Of a stretch of DNA of 64,000 nt, positions 56,688 through 64,000 are shown one piece after another. The stretch spans positions 11,791 through 75,790 of the forward strand of contig DATIJC010000002.1 in assembly GCA_035479015.1 (NCBI GenBank), in the 5' to 3' direction. Position 1 is the stretch's first letter. Every line of letters starts with the position of its first letter. Source of the DNA: DATIJC01 sp035479015. Its GTDB lineage: Bacteria; Patescibacteriota; Microgenomatia; UBA1400; UBA12028. The notes beneath the pieces were generated by a model. That model ran no database searches. It was not told the DNA's origin and saw nothing but the letters and a program-made list of their open reading frames with translations. The position numbers were made by a program, and so were the translations under genes.

Positions 56688-57473
56688 CTAAATATTTTTT
56701 TCAATCCATTTTGCAACGCCGTCATGGTCACAATCCTGCGTCATTTCATCTGCAATTGCTTTAATATCGTCGGTAGCATTTCCTACAGCTACACTATGTC
56801 CGACTGCTAGCAAAAATTCCGCATCGTTACTACTATCACCAAATCCGACAATTTCTTCTTTCTCAATTCCCTGCAATGCACACCATTTATTCAAGCCAAA
56901 CACTTTCGTCACTCCCTGTGCAGTCACATCGGTATACTGTTTGCCATCATAGTTAGCCAGTACTTTATGTTCCACAGGCAGCTTTCCCAATGCGGTAGTA
57001 AAATCTGCATTTACCTGTGAGATGGTAACCAAAGGTACCGACTTGTCTGACAATTCGCTTAAGTCTCGCACGGGGGATTCTTTTTGTCCTGACAGAAAGT
57101 AGACAGACCTGTGTGCGCGAGCCTTTGCATTGCCATACATCTCTCTCCCCTTTTGGATCAAGATTCTGCACTCATATTTTTCGCTCAGTTCTATTATCCG
57201 CCTAACTATCACATCATCTATGAGTTTCTCGAATACCATCTCACCGTCATTTTTGAGAATCTGCCCGCCACCTGCCACCACGTGCAAATCCCTCTCAGAA
57301 AAAACTAATTCAAGCATTCCTCCGATAGTTGCAAGACACCGCCCCGTACAGACGCCAACTAGCAAACCAGATCGTGTGGCAGAGATTATCGCAGCCTTGG
57401 TCCGCGGACTTACCTGCTTATGTGAATCCGTGAGTGTCTTGTCGACATCAAAGAGAAATGCTTTATACATCAT
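56688..57473 (-). CDS. HAD-superfamily (Cof-type) phosphatase
   Basis: A 261-residue HAD-IIB hydrolase. Seen: motif I FLFDVDKTLTDSHKQVSPRT (DxDxT variant DVDKT), LLVGVCTGRCLATI, a cap domain (about 80-180) and motif IV GFGDSSNDAEFLLAVGHSVAVGNA. The first motif DVDKT is normal for Cof/MPGP relatives. It may dephosphorylate a sugar phosphate, in line with its neighbours. The ATG overlaps the stop of the GlmU-like gene (ATGATG). The GlmU-like gene is upstream in the same direction. Confidence 0.86.
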   Translation of the reverse strand: MMYKAFLFDVDKTLTDSHKQVSPRTKAAIISATRSGLLVGVCTGRCLATIGGMLELVFSERDLHVVAGGGQILKNDGEMVFEKLIDDVIVRRIIELSEKYECRILIQKGREMYGNAKARAHRSVYFLSGQKESPVRDLSELSDKSVPLVTISQVNADFTTALGKLPVEHKVLANYDGKQYTDVTAQGVTKVFGLNKWCALQGIEKEEIVGFGDSSNDAEFLLAVGHSVAVGNATDDIKAIADEMTQDCDHDGVAKWIEKNI

Positions 57474-58714
57474 TGCCTGAGTGTACCATCATGTGGAACG
57501 TGCGCAAAGATTGTCAGTGATGGGTAGACAGTCGCGTTTGCACCAATAAATTTACCCGGCATTGTACTCACACGCACGCCTATTCGCGCATTGTCTCCTA
57601 TAATTGTTCCAAGCGCCTGCCGGCCGGTATCTGTCTTTTTTCCTTTTACATCGACAAAAATATTTCGTCGGTCGATCCGTTTGTTGGAGGAAATAAAACC
57701 TGCACCAATCGTTACACCGGTGCCAACTATAGAGTCCCCTAAGTATCCGTTGTGCATACTTGAGTGCTCTAAAATTATTGACCGTGCAACTTCGCTATGA
57801 GAACCAACTGAAGAGCCCTCTTCCAAACTGCTCCCCCGAATGAGTGAAAAGTCTCCGATGAAAACATCTTTACCGATGTAACACGGACCTACTATCCGGC
57901 TCGCATGTCCGACATGTGCGCCGTTTTCGATATACACAGGACCGTTGTCGCTATCGATGACTGCAGTTTTTTCAACTGTTGCATATGGTGACGTATAGTT
58001 CGGCATCTCTTCAAACAGATGGGACTGGAAATCAAACAAATGCCAAGGGAATTTCAATGACGGCAAAGGATCGGCGAGTTCTACCGCATGAACTGGGGAT
58101 TTTGGAAAGTATTTATTTAGCGCTGCCTCAAAACTATACTCTTGCTTCTCCTCATCTTCCAAAACCTGTATGTAGTTTGGAGATAAATAATACATGCCTT
58201 GAGCCATGAGATTTGAATTTTCTGTGCCTTGCTTTGGTTTCTCCACTATTCCGTTTATCCTCTTTCCATCCAAGGTAACGATTCCATATAGCCATGGTTC
58301 TTGTGTGTATGTAACAGCAATTGCTCCACCGTTACCTGACTCCTCCACAAGTTGTAAAATCACCGTCCCTACATCAACCGATGAAGGAAATGTCACCGCA
58401 AACGGATCTTTACAATACTCGCGTGCATGCAAAACTGCATCGCCCATCCCCAGCGCTTCTGGCTGGAGAACGTAGTCTATGCGCAGTTTGAAATTATAGT
58501 CAGCTAAGAAACCCGAGAGGCCTTTACCCCCATAATCTTTAGGCGAGACTATCAACACTACTTGGTCAAAACCATTGTCTTGCAAGTTTTCGAGCGTTCG
58601 CACGACAATTGGCTTACCCAGAAGCGTCACTCCACCCTTGTGAGTCTGCGTGTTTAGTGGGAAAAACCGGCTATTTTCACCTGCAGCCAGGATAATGACG
58701 GTTGGAAGTTTCAT
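57470..58714 (-). CDS. Sugar-nucleotidyltransferase with left-handed beta-helix (GlmU-like)
   Basis: A 414-residue two-domain protein. The N-terminal nucleotidyltransferase domain carries VIILAAGENSRFFPLNTQTHKGG (a degenerate GxGxRxxPLT...PK site), PVVRTLENLQ-like IVVRTLENL and VTFPSSVDVG. The C-terminal half has hexapeptide turns (VYIENGAHVGHASRIVGPCYIG, VTIGAGFISSNKRID, GDNARIGVRVSTMPGKFIGANATVYPS) as in GlmU acetyltransferases and glucose-1-P nucleotidyltransferases. Substrate is likely a hexose-1-P made by the PMM/PGM encoded just upstream. Confidence 0.85.
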   Translation of the reverse strand: MKLPTVIILAAGENSRFFPLNTQTHKGGVTLLGKPIVVRTLENLQDNGFDQVVLIVSPKDYGGKGLSGFLADYNFKLRIDYVLQPEALGMGDAVLHAREYCKDPFAVTFPSSVDVGTVILQLVEESGNGGAIAVTYTQEPWLYGIVTLDGKRINGIVEKPKQGTENSNLMAQGMYYLSPNYIQVLEDEEKQEYSFEAALNKYFPKSPVHAVELADPLPSLKFPWHLFDFQSHLFEEMPNYTSPYATVEKTAVIDSDNGPVYIENGAHVGHASRIVGPCYIGKDVFIGDFSLIRGSSLEEGSSVGSHSEVARSIILEHSSMHNGYLGDSIVGTGVTIGAGFISSNKRIDRRNIFVDVKGKKTDTGRQALGTIIGDNARIGVRVSTMPGKFIGANATVYPSLTIFAHVPHDGTLRQ

Positions 58715-58736
58715 GCCTTCATTCTAGCACGGCAAC

Positions 58737-60152
58737 TTACTCAAGAGCGTGGGTATTCACGCCCTTGGTCCAGTCGATCTCTGGATGAGAGCTCAAGATC
58801 TCTTTGAGCGTCTTTTTCATCTCGTCGTAGACTGCTTGGGTTTTCCCTTCAAATTTGACCGTAATATACGGACCATTTTGTGACGCACGGCAGATCGCCA
58901 TACGATCGGGTAGATCAGCACGGACACCATCAATAGTCACGTATTTTGCGTCGGGCCAATGGGTTTTGAAATCACCTGCTATTACCGTTTCAATAAACTT
59001 GAACTTTATGTCATCGGCAAGACCAAACTTAATCTCCGGACTGCTTACATACACTGACAACTGCGAAGCTGCTTGTGAAAGCATTTCGTTTTTACGCTCA
59101 AGATATGAGAGCAATCGCAAACTTGCATATGCCGCATCATCATGACCGTAGTAGTTCTCCGTAAAGTAGATGTGTCCTGATAACTCGCCACCAAACGGGG
59201 CGCTCTCGGCCTTAACTTTGGCTTTAATAAACGAGTGACCGGTGATCCACATCACAGGCTTCCCACCTGCTGACTCAATGGCGTCGGTTACCTGCCTACT
59301 ACACAGCGTGTTGTAAATTATCGAGCTTCCTGGCAAAAAGTCCAAGACATCTTTAGCAAACAACGCAACGATCGTATCCATCCACAATGTGTTACCGTGT
59401 TCGTCTACGACAGCCATGCGGTCACCATCTGGATCATATGCAAAGCCAAGGTCTGCTCCTGCTGTCTTTACTCCCTCACCCAAACGCTTCAATACTTCTA
59501 CTTCAGTTGGATCTGGGACACCAAGTGGGAAGTTTCCATCAAGCGTGCAGTTTTGTTCTATTACTTCACATCCAGCTTCCCGTAAAATTTCCGGATAGAA
59601 CTTCCCTGACGTTGTATTGCTTGCATCGATGACTACTTTCCATTTTTTTCCGAGGTGGAAATGTTTAAGTAAGTTTTTCTTGTAGGATGGGAAAATATCT
59701 ACCAGCGTATTTGTCCCATGCCCTTCGACGAATTTCTTGCCATCAACGAGCGCGCGAAACGCCAGGATATCTTCTGTCACCATTGTTTCGGAATATCCGG
59801 TACTAAGTTTCAATCCATTAAATTCTTTTGGATTGTGTGAAGCGGAAATCATCGCTCCACCCTTAGTTTTGAATTCGTATGAAGAGAAATAGACTATCTG
59901 TGATAGAGAGAGACCGAGGTCAAATGTGTTTATTCCACCTTCATTTAATCCTTGAATAAAAGCTTTTGAGTATGCATCACTGGTTAGACGGTTGTCCCGG
60001 CCAACAGATGCCTCGCCGATGCGGCGTGCCGATAAATATGTCGCATAGGCTCTGCCGAGGGTATACATCACATCCTCAGACAACTCTTTGTCCACCAATC
60101 CGCGAATGTCATAACCACGGAAAATAACCGGATTTACATCAACAACTTGCAT
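58737..60152 (-). CDS. Phosphomannomutase/phosphoglucomutase
   Basis: A 471-residue alpha-D-phosphohexomutase. Seen: IFRGYDIRGLVDKELSEDV near the start, the active-site Ser loop GGAMISASHNPKEFNG near residue 100, the metal loop GFAYDPDGDRMAVVDEHG near 235, the sugar loop APFGGELSGHIYFTENYYG near 320, and the phosphate loop RASQNGPYITVKFEG. It interconverts hexose-6-P and hexose-1-P, linking the isomerases to the nucleotidyltransferase. GGAAAGGA lies 7 nt before ATG 60152; a longer start is possible but less likely. Confidence 0.94.
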   Translation of the reverse strand: MQVVDVNPVIFRGYDIRGLVDKELSEDVMYTLGRAYATYLSARRIGEASVGRDNRLTSDAYSKAFIQGLNEGGINTFDLGLSLSQIVYFSSYEFKTKGGAMISASHNPKEFNGLKLSTGYSETMVTEDILAFRALVDGKKFVEGHGTNTLVDIFPSYKKNLLKHFHLGKKWKVVIDASNTTSGKFYPEILREAGCEVIEQNCTLDGNFPLGVPDPTEVEVLKRLGEGVKTAGADLGFAYDPDGDRMAVVDEHGNTLWMDTIVALFAKDVLDFLPGSSIIYNTLCSRQVTDAIESAGGKPVMWITGHSFIKAKVKAESAPFGGELSGHIYFTENYYGHDDAAYASLRLLSYLERKNEMLSQAASQLSVYVSSPEIKFGLADDIKFKFIETVIAGDFKTHWPDAKYVTIDGVRADLPDRMAICRASQNGPYITVKFEGKTQAVYDEMKKTLKEILSSHPEIDWTKGVNTHALE

Positions 60153-60224
60153 ACTATTTCCTTTCCAAGACTTATTAGAGTACACCAAACGTGTTTAATA
60201 GGCCTGACAAACACCTGACCCATG

Positions 60225-60902
60225 CTACAACTCACTTACCCAAAGCGCAATTGCGCCAGACAGCGACAGAGCACTTGTCGAGGTCTTCTGCTGGCGGTCG
60301 ATTTGTAGTAATTTTTCGTGCAGAGTCAGGAGCCGCTCCTGCGAGAAGTGCTTAGCTTGAGAGCGAAGTTTTTGAATCATAAACGGAGCACCAACTAATT
60401 TCCCGCCGGAGATAGCCAACAATAGTTGACGAACTTGTCGAATTAACATGGCAAATACCAACCCATCCTCGGACACAGACAACACTTTTTGTAAATCTTG
60501 AAGCGATCTCTCCTTCGGAATTGATCCAAGTTGTTCCAGCCATGAGAAAAGCAGCGCTGGTAGACGGAAAAGTTCAACCCTGGCCTTTGGGAATTTCTTC
60601 AGCTGAGGAATTGTGGCAATCTTTTTTTCGACACAGACAATTTCAGTTGTCGATCCAGCTACTAAATCCAATAATTCATCCTTGGCTTTTGATTTTGGCA
60701 AACCTAATAACCCATCTATTACCACAATCCTCTCTGTAGCAAAAAGTTGATCGGTACCAAGTAGGCTTTCAAGTTCTGGAAAATTTGTCCGTTTCGCATC
60801 TACCCGTTCAATTTGAACATGACGCGAAGTGGCATCAGAAAGTATCACCGAAAGCGCGCTGTGAATTTTTACCTCGTCATCGCCATGCAAGATCCGGATC
60901 AT
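60225..60902 (-). CDS. holA: DNA polymerase III delta subunit-like protein
   Basis: A 225-residue protein with HolA features: an N-terminal MIRILHGDDEVKIHSAL, where the family starts with a P-loop-like YLLYGxE, then LESLLGTDQLFATERIVVIDG (family L...slFg..RlvvL), a central FRLPALLFSWLEQLG and a C-terminal MLIRQVRQLLLAISGGKL, typical of the clamp-loader collar. It is shorter than the usual 330 residues. The delta subunit opens the sliding clamp. Its start overlaps the 3' end of the M14-like gene by 26 nt. Confidence 0.65.
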   Translation of the reverse strand: MIRILHGDDEVKIHSALSVILSDATSRHVQIERVDAKRTNFPELESLLGTDQLFATERIVVIDGLLGLPKSKAKDELLDLVAGSTTEIVCVEKKIATIPQLKKFPKARVELFRLPALLFSWLEQLGSIPKERSLQDLQKVLSVSEDGLVFAMLIRQVRQLLLAISGGKLVGAPFMIQKLRSQAKHFSQERLLTLHEKLLQIDRQQKTSTSALSLSGAIALWVSEL

Positions 60903-61605
60903 GAGCGTAGTTTACCTCATTATCGGTTACTTCTTCTTTTTCTTTTTTTATCAAGCTGGAGAGCACAGCTTCTACCGTCTTTTTTTTGTCAGCCTTGGAA
61001 ATAAGTCCAGGCACTTCTATCACTACAGCGCTATCTGCAATGCCAGATTGTACTGACCAAGTCTCGATCGAGTGGTCACTCGGCTTACTAAAAGACCACT
61101 TACAGTAACCATTCTTTACACGATAGCCAAGTGCCAAATCATCTGAATCATCAATACCTGTGAACAAGGGAATCTTTTGCACGGTGAGTTCGGTATGAAG
61201 GTTATTCCATACTTCGGCCGTGAGTCCACCGTGCGCGTCGTAAAGATAAAACGCGCTATTATCAGGATCCTCATGAAACGAGAGGAATTGATCAAAGGAA
61301 AAGTCCGAGAGGAATTTGATAATGGCCCGAGATTCCTCACACCTGCCCTCGCCAATAAACGACCTGTTTACGTCCAACCCTTCACTATTTTGGCGGGTTT
61401 TGTGGGCTGCGGCAGTAGGACTAAGCGACGGGATGTAAATAAAATCTGGCAATTTCTCTTCGTGCTTTTCCAAGTACGCTGTTATGAACGGAATACTTTC
61501 ATACTCATTGCCATGAATACCGCTCCCGATGAGTAGTCGCGGATGTGTACCAGAGATGAAATATTCCAAATTTGTACGATCGCTCGTAAAGGTCTTGGTG
61601 ACCAT
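60877..61605 (-). CDS. Succinylglutamate desuccinylase/aspartoacylase-like M14 zinc hydrolase
   Basis: A 242-residue zinc hydrolase related to the AstE/AspA branch of peptidase M14. Seen: LIGSGIHGNEYESIPFI with zinc ligands H and E, SPTAAAHKTRQNSEGLDVNRSF (family NPxxxxxxxR...DxNR), SFHEDPDNSAFYLYD with the third ligand His, and the catalytic Glu in AVVIEVPGLIS. It probably cleaves an N-acyl or peptide bond of a small molecule; the substrate is unknown. No signal peptide. Confidence 0.8.
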   Translation of the reverse strand: MVTKTFTSDRTNLEYFISGTHPRLLIGSGIHGNEYESIPFITAYLEKHEEKLPDFIYIPSLSPTAAAHKTRQNSEGLDVNRSFIGEGRCEESRAIIKFLSDFSFDQFLSFHEDPDNSAFYLYDAHGGLTAEVWNNLHTELTVQKIPLFTGIDDSDDLALGYRVKNGYCKWSFSKPSDHSIETWSVQSGIADSAVVIEVPGLISKADKKKTVEAVLSSLIKKEKEEVTDNEVNYAHDPDLAWR

Positions 61606-61893
61606 ATGTCCTCTCTTATCCCTCGTAGTCCCGCCTTGGCGGGACGAAGTGGGACTCTTCCCCTAACCATGAATCAATTGAGATTTGTGGCTACTTTCTT
61701 TAGGGAGTGGGAGGACTTTGACGGGGAGAATAATTTAAACGCGCCGACCCACACCCAAACGTTTGGAGTCGGGCAAAGGGCTAGCGCCACAATCAGACTG
61801 AGTCTGGGTGCGGGCAGCTACAAATAGTCGGTTGTATGAGCGTCTAACGTACATATCTAGAGGTAGTATAACAAAATTTGAAGTCTTTGTCAT
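61606..61893. other. 288-nt intergenic region with palindromes; possible structured RNA
   Basis: Contains a TCCCGCC...GGCGGGA hairpin with a CGAAG flank (61627-61656) and, further on, CCCACACCC (61748-61756) able to pair with GGGTGCGGG (61806-61814) around two inner palindromes, CCAAACGTTTGG and CAGACTGAGTCTG. No convincing gene. Open frames crossing it look like chance. Confidence 0.4.
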
Positions 61894-62223
61894 TTATGAA
61901 CGGGACCGAGCATTCTTAAACGCTTGAACAAACTGGCTCCAAACGTCACTCCCCTCGCCCGCTTCCCAAGAATGTACTTCATTGGTACCATCTACATATT
62001 CGGTTTTGAGACCGATATATGATTGAGGCAGTAGCTGAAGTTTTTCATTTGCGGCAACCGCTCGTGCAAAGGCTTGAATTGCTTTTACGGTAGGGATCGG
62101 ATATTCGGTTTGCGAGATCCCAGACTGTTTTGTCCCCGCAAGCACCGTGAACAACGGAAACAAAGGAACGTCATTTTCATACTCACCAAACTGATAAACC
62201 TGATTTTTAACTTCTTTGCTCAT
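61894..62223 (-). CDS. Unknown small protein
   Basis: A 109-residue soluble protein: MSKEVKNQVYQFGEYENDVP, TEYPIPTVKAIQAFARAVAAN and SYIGLKTEYVDGTNEVHSWEAGEG. No family recognised. GGAG lies 7-8 nt upstream of the ATG. Its start is 2 nt from the stop of the next small gene, and three short genes in a row (61894-62820) form one apparent operon of unknown proteins. Confidence 0.6.
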   Translation of the reverse strand: MSKEVKNQVYQFGEYENDVPLFPLFTVLAGTKQSGISQTEYPIPTVKAIQAFARAVAANEKLQLLPQSYIGLKTEYVDGTNEVHSWEAGEGSDVWSQFVQAFKNARSRS

Positions 62224-62225
62224 AC

Positions 62226-62486
62226 TTATTCTCCACGCAACATTTCTTGCATTGTTTTTTGAAAGTGAACTTCACCTCTTTGGGCTAGTCCGTGAGCATT
62301 TCTTCCCAAAAATCTTTGTTCTGCAGCTTCTATCTCAGCCACCGTCAAGTCTGAGTCAGGTTGCTTTGCCTCAGCTTTCAAAGTATGAAAACTTTGCACT
62401 ATTTGATGCCAGAACCCGACGTCGTCAACCATACCTTCAACGCCTTCAAGCTGCCTAACCAAAGATTCAAATTGTTCTCGTGCCAT
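62226..62486 (-). CDS. Unknown small helical protein
   Basis: An 86-residue, mostly helical protein: MAREQFESLVRQLEGVEGMV, FWHQIVQSFHTLKAEAKQPD and TVAEIEAAEQRFLGRNAHGL. AGGAGCGAATT precedes the ATG. No motif known to me. It lies 2 nt upstream of the 109-residue gene and 31 nt downstream of the 100-residue gene, in the same direction. Confidence 0.6.
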   Translation of the reverse strand: MAREQFESLVRQLEGVEGMVDDVGFWHQIVQSFHTLKAEAKQPDSDLTVAEIEAAEQRFLGRNAHGLAQRGEVHFQKTMQEMLRGE

Positions 62487-62517
62487 AATTCGCTCCTATT
62501 TTCGGGTAGTATATCAC

Positions 62518-62820
62518 TTACTCCCGTTGCCTAACCGTCTCATGGAGTTCGCTAGCAGCTTTTTCCAGCCTATCAATATACCGGGGAAAGTCACGAAACA
62601 TGTAGCTAACCAATGCTAAAGCGTGCAGTGTAGCTTCTCCAACTTTTGTTCCTATTCCTTCTTTGCCTTGAGTTTGTACTTGATATGCGTTGTATAGACG
62701 AAGCAGAAAAGAACCTTCGTTTAATTCTTGGAGTTTCTCAGCAGGAACATCAGCTTCTTCCGGCGTCACGCGTTCCATTTGATGGACCAATGTTACTGCT
62801 TCTTTTAGTTTGCCAAACAT
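62518..62820 (-). CDS. Unknown small helical protein
   Basis: A 100-residue helical protein: MFGKLKEAVTLVHQMERVTP, LQELNEGSFLLRLYNAYQVQT, TLHALALVSYMFRDFPRYI and RLEKAASELHETVRQRE. AAGGAG lies 7 nt before the ATG. Unrecognised. It is the first of three tandem small genes and is divergent from the gene at 62898. Confidence 0.6.
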   Translation of the reverse strand: MFGKLKEAVTLVHQMERVTPEEADVPAEKLQELNEGSFLLRLYNAYQVQTQGKEGIGTKVGEATLHALALVSYMFRDFPRYIDRLEKAASELHETVRQRE

Positions 62821-62897
62821 ATAAACTCCTTGTTAGGCATTGTATCAGACTTTGGCGAAGCTAACTTATGGTACAGTGGGAGACAAGAAAGAGAACT

Positions 62898-63191
62898 ATG
62901 CCAACAATTGAGCACAAATTAGAGATTAGTGAGGTCGTGGAAGCAATGAAGTTTTTAGGTATTCCTAGTAAAGGTATGGTTAAAAAACTACAAAGCATGG
63001 AGGTCAAACCACTCCGAAAAAGAGACATCGACAAGATGTATCGTGTGGTCCGTTTCATCTTTAACATCAATGCTGAAGATGGAGACGTTGTAGGGTTTGA
63101 ACCGTCAATTTTCAACCTGAACACGATAATCATCACGTTTGAAACTGAGGAGCCTGACGCCAAGCGCGAACCTCGATCGCTGATCAACTAA
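62898..63191 (+). CDS. Unknown small protein
   Basis: A 97-residue basic protein from the ATG of MPTIEHKLEISEVVEAMKFLG: then MVKKLQSMEVKPLRKRDIDKM, YRVVRFIFNINAEDGDVVGFE and TIIITFETEEPDAKREPRS. The mid-part could be a helix-strand-strand fold. GAAAGAG lies upstream. I do not use the start at 62868, which lacks a ribosome site. Divergent from the 62820 operon, convergent with the 63216 gene. Confidence 0.55.
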   Translation: MPTIEHKLEISEVVEAMKFLGIPSKGMVKKLQSMEVKPLRKRDIDKMYRVVRFIFNINAEDGDVVGFEPSIFNLNTIIITFETEEPDAKREPRSLIN

Positions 63192-63215
63192 TCTGTCGGG
63201 GTGGTGAGACTTAAA

Positions 63216-63509
63216 CTAGCCTTCGGTAAATTTACAAACATCTCTGTGAAAGACCAACCAGGGAGGCATGACAAGTAAATTATCAAACCACCACTGGGCG
63301 GCGTCTTCGTTTTTTGCAGAGAGAATTTCGAGTGCTTCCTCTGTTGGAATACTGTAGCCACCCACATTTTGAGCTTCACCTCCACACGCTCCCATCTGGA
63401 TACCCCGCTCATGATCAGGAGCGACTGGAAGAGATAGTCCTACCCACGCTTTTCTTACCCATTCAGGAGCTTGGCCAGGAGGTGTGCTCACAATCTCAAC
63501 AAGTGCCAT
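63216..63509 (-). CDS. Unknown small protein
   Basis: A 97-residue soluble protein rich in Trp: MALVEIVSTPPGQAPEWVRK, AWVGLSLPVAPDHERGIQMG, CGGEAQNVGGYSIPTEEALEI and NEDAAQWWFDNLLVMPPWLVF. GAAAGGA lies 7 nt upstream of the ATG. Not recognised. One of several short unknown genes in this end of the window, beside tRNA-Pro(TGG). Confidence 0.6.
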   Translation of the reverse strand: MALVEIVSTPPGQAPEWVRKAWVGLSLPVAPDHERGIQMGACGGEAQNVGGYSIPTEEALEILSAKNEDAAQWWFDNLLVMPPWLVFHRDVCKFTEG

Positions 63510-63570
63510 AGTATTCCTTTCCTCGAGAAAATATCTCGTTTATGCGATATACTATAACATTGAAAGATTT

Positions 63571-63644
63571 CGGGGTGTAGCGCAGTTGGCTAGCGCGCTT
63601 GCTTTGGGAGCAAGAGGCCGTGAGTTCGAGTCTCACCACCCCGA
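63571..63644 (+). tRNA. tRNA-Pro (anticodon TGG)
   Basis: A 74-nt cloverleaf: acceptor CGGGGTG/CACCCCG, D-arm AGCGCAGTTGGCTAGCGCG, anticodon stem CTTGC/GCAAG with loop TTTGGGA, T-arm GTGAGTTCGAGTCTCAC, discriminator A, no encoded CCA. TATACT lies about 16 nt upstream. Confidence 0.95.
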
Positions 63645-63653
63645 CAAATGAAG

Positions 63654-63857
63654 CTAGGACGTTTCCACAGTAATCTTATAATCTCCCACTTGAAAGTTCA
63701 CCGACTTGACATTAATTTTTCTTGCTAAAGCCATGAAGTACTCACCTTCTTTGCCTAACGATTCGAGTGGAGTACCACCGGTCAAGACAATATTAATAAC
63801 TTCACCCTTTCTTAGTTTTTCTAAAACTTCTTGTTCAAATTCTGTTTCAGTTTCCAT
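63654..63857 (-). CDS. Unknown small protein
   Basis: A 67-residue protein: METETEFEQEVLEKLRKGEV, INIVLTGGTPLESLGKEGEY and INVKSVNFQVGDYKITVETS, a helix followed by beta strands. AAAAGGAG lies 7 nt before the ATG, a strong ribosome site. Not recognised. It sits 9 nt from tRNA-Pro(TGG) on the opposite strand. Confidence 0.6.
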   Translation of the reverse strand: METETEFEQEVLEKLRKGEVINIVLTGGTPLESLGKEGEYFMALARKINVKSVNFQVGDYKITVETS

Positions 63858-63901
63858 GACATTCTCCTTTTTTAGGATGTAATCATACTCTACAAAGCTT
63901 A

Positions 63902-63957
63902 TGGCCCGGGAGGGGGCCCGCCTGCAGAAGCTATCGCTTCAGCGATTGCGGGCAGGT
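63902..63957. repeat. GCCCGCCTGC/GCGGGCAGG palindrome
   Basis: GCCCGCCTGCAGAAGC and GCGATTGCGGGCAGG form an imperfect hairpin with an inner AAGC/GCTT; GTCGAAC follows. It is of the GC-rich palindrome type seen at 53731 and 61627 and precedes the cut tRNA. Confidence 0.55.
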
Positions 63958-63974
63958 CGAACTCTCTTTTGTTT

Positions 63975-64000
63975 TGGTGCCGCGGGTGGGAATCGAACCC
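63975..64000 (-). tRNA. 3' end of a tRNA (cut by window edge)
   Basis: On the minus strand the visible part is the T-arm GGGTTCGATTCCCAC..., acceptor strand CCGCGGC, discriminator A and an encoded CCA. The anticodon lies outside the window. An acceptor beginning GCCGCGG would fit several tRNAs such as Thr. Confidence 0.85.

Noticed and set aside
61543..61827. 94-codon plus-strand frame in the intergenic region
   Set aside because: It crosses palindromic repeats, has no ribosome site or promoter and resembles no protein.
1..64000. CRISPR array
   Set aside because: Repeats are dispersed palindromes at irregular distances; no regular repeat-spacer spacing and no cas genes.
1..64000. UGA recoding as in Gracilibacteria/Absconditabacteria
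   Set aside because: TGA ends many genes at expected lengths, often within ATGA overlaps, and no in-frame TGA is needed in conserved genes.

Overview
The window looks like a chromosome segment of a Patescibacteria (Candidate Phyla Radiation) bacterium, possibly of the Microgenomates side. This is inference from content, not from a marker-gene tree: mostly short, tightly packed genes, many ATGA overlaps, almost no biosynthetic pathways apart from cell-envelope sugars, an archaeal-type AspRS, a bifunctional phosphoglucose/phosphomannose isomerase, a 2-oxoacid:ferredoxin oxidoreductase, and dispersed CATTCC...GGATCC palindromes. The genetic code appears standard, because TGA ends many genes, often inside an ATGA overlap.

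Layout. 1-5.6 kb: korB (cut by the edge) and korA, a DedA protein, rmuC, a DUF1653 gene, the RNase P RNA gene rnpB (on the minus strand, hidden under a spurious reading-frame extension) and a channel-like membrane protein. 5.6-8.9 kb: lexA with an unknown partner gene, divergent from uvrB. 8.9-16.5 kb: an AI-2E family permease, miaA, a miaB that lacks its TRAM domain, and a MacAB-like ABC efflux set interrupted by an unknown gene flanked by repeats. 16.5-22 kb: a GT87-like membrane protein, a 50-codon membrane protein, a sedolisin-type protease, a P1B ATPase and an SGNH hydrolase. 22-29 kb: tRNA-Gln, two small nuclease-like genes, an acyltransferase, gltX, a D,D-carboxypeptidase and a FemAB-like gene. 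29-34 kb: aspS under a T-box riboswitch, a divergent attenuator-like leader with two tiny genes, recJ and cca. 34-44 kb: a SurA-like chaperone, small unknown genes, a SET protein, tRNA-Gly, an MFS exporter, a compact surface-sugar operon (LCP, DUF167, a 49-residue membrane protein, rfbB, an rmlD-like gene) and uvrA. 44-50 kb: metG, an O-antigen ligase-like gene running into tRNA-Arg, tRNA-His, an L,D-transpeptidase, a VanW-like gene, msrB, msrA and a histidine phosphatase. 50-54 kb: rny, recX, recA and tRNA-Pro(GGG). 54-61.6 kb: a sugar-phosphate operon (manA-like, PGI/PMI, HAD phosphatase, GlmU-like, PMM/PGM), a HolA-like gene and an M14-like gene. 61.6-64 kb: short unknown genes, tRNA-Pro(TGG) and a cut tRNA.

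How the genes work together. Three themes stand out. DNA repair and SOS: lexA, uvrA, uvrB, recA, recX, recJ and rmuC. Cell envelope: LCP, L,D-transpeptidase, D,D-carboxypeptidase, FemAB-like, VanW-like, O-antigen ligase-like, nucleotide-sugar enzymes and sugar-phosphate isomerases. Translation: three aminoacyl-tRNA synthetases, tRNA-modifying enzymes, a CCA-adding enzyme and seven tRNAs, most of which lack an encoded CCA.

The most interesting regulation is at 30.3-31.1 kb. Two strong divergent promoters share one -35 element. One drives a compact T-box leader for aspS. The other drives a 23-codon leader ORF whose last codons overlap one arm of a mutually exclusive antiterminator/terminator pair ahead of two small unknown genes. 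Across the window about a dozen genes have a -10 element 5-9 nt before the start codon, which implies leaderless mRNAs. Two divergent gene pairs appear to share a single symmetric -10 element.
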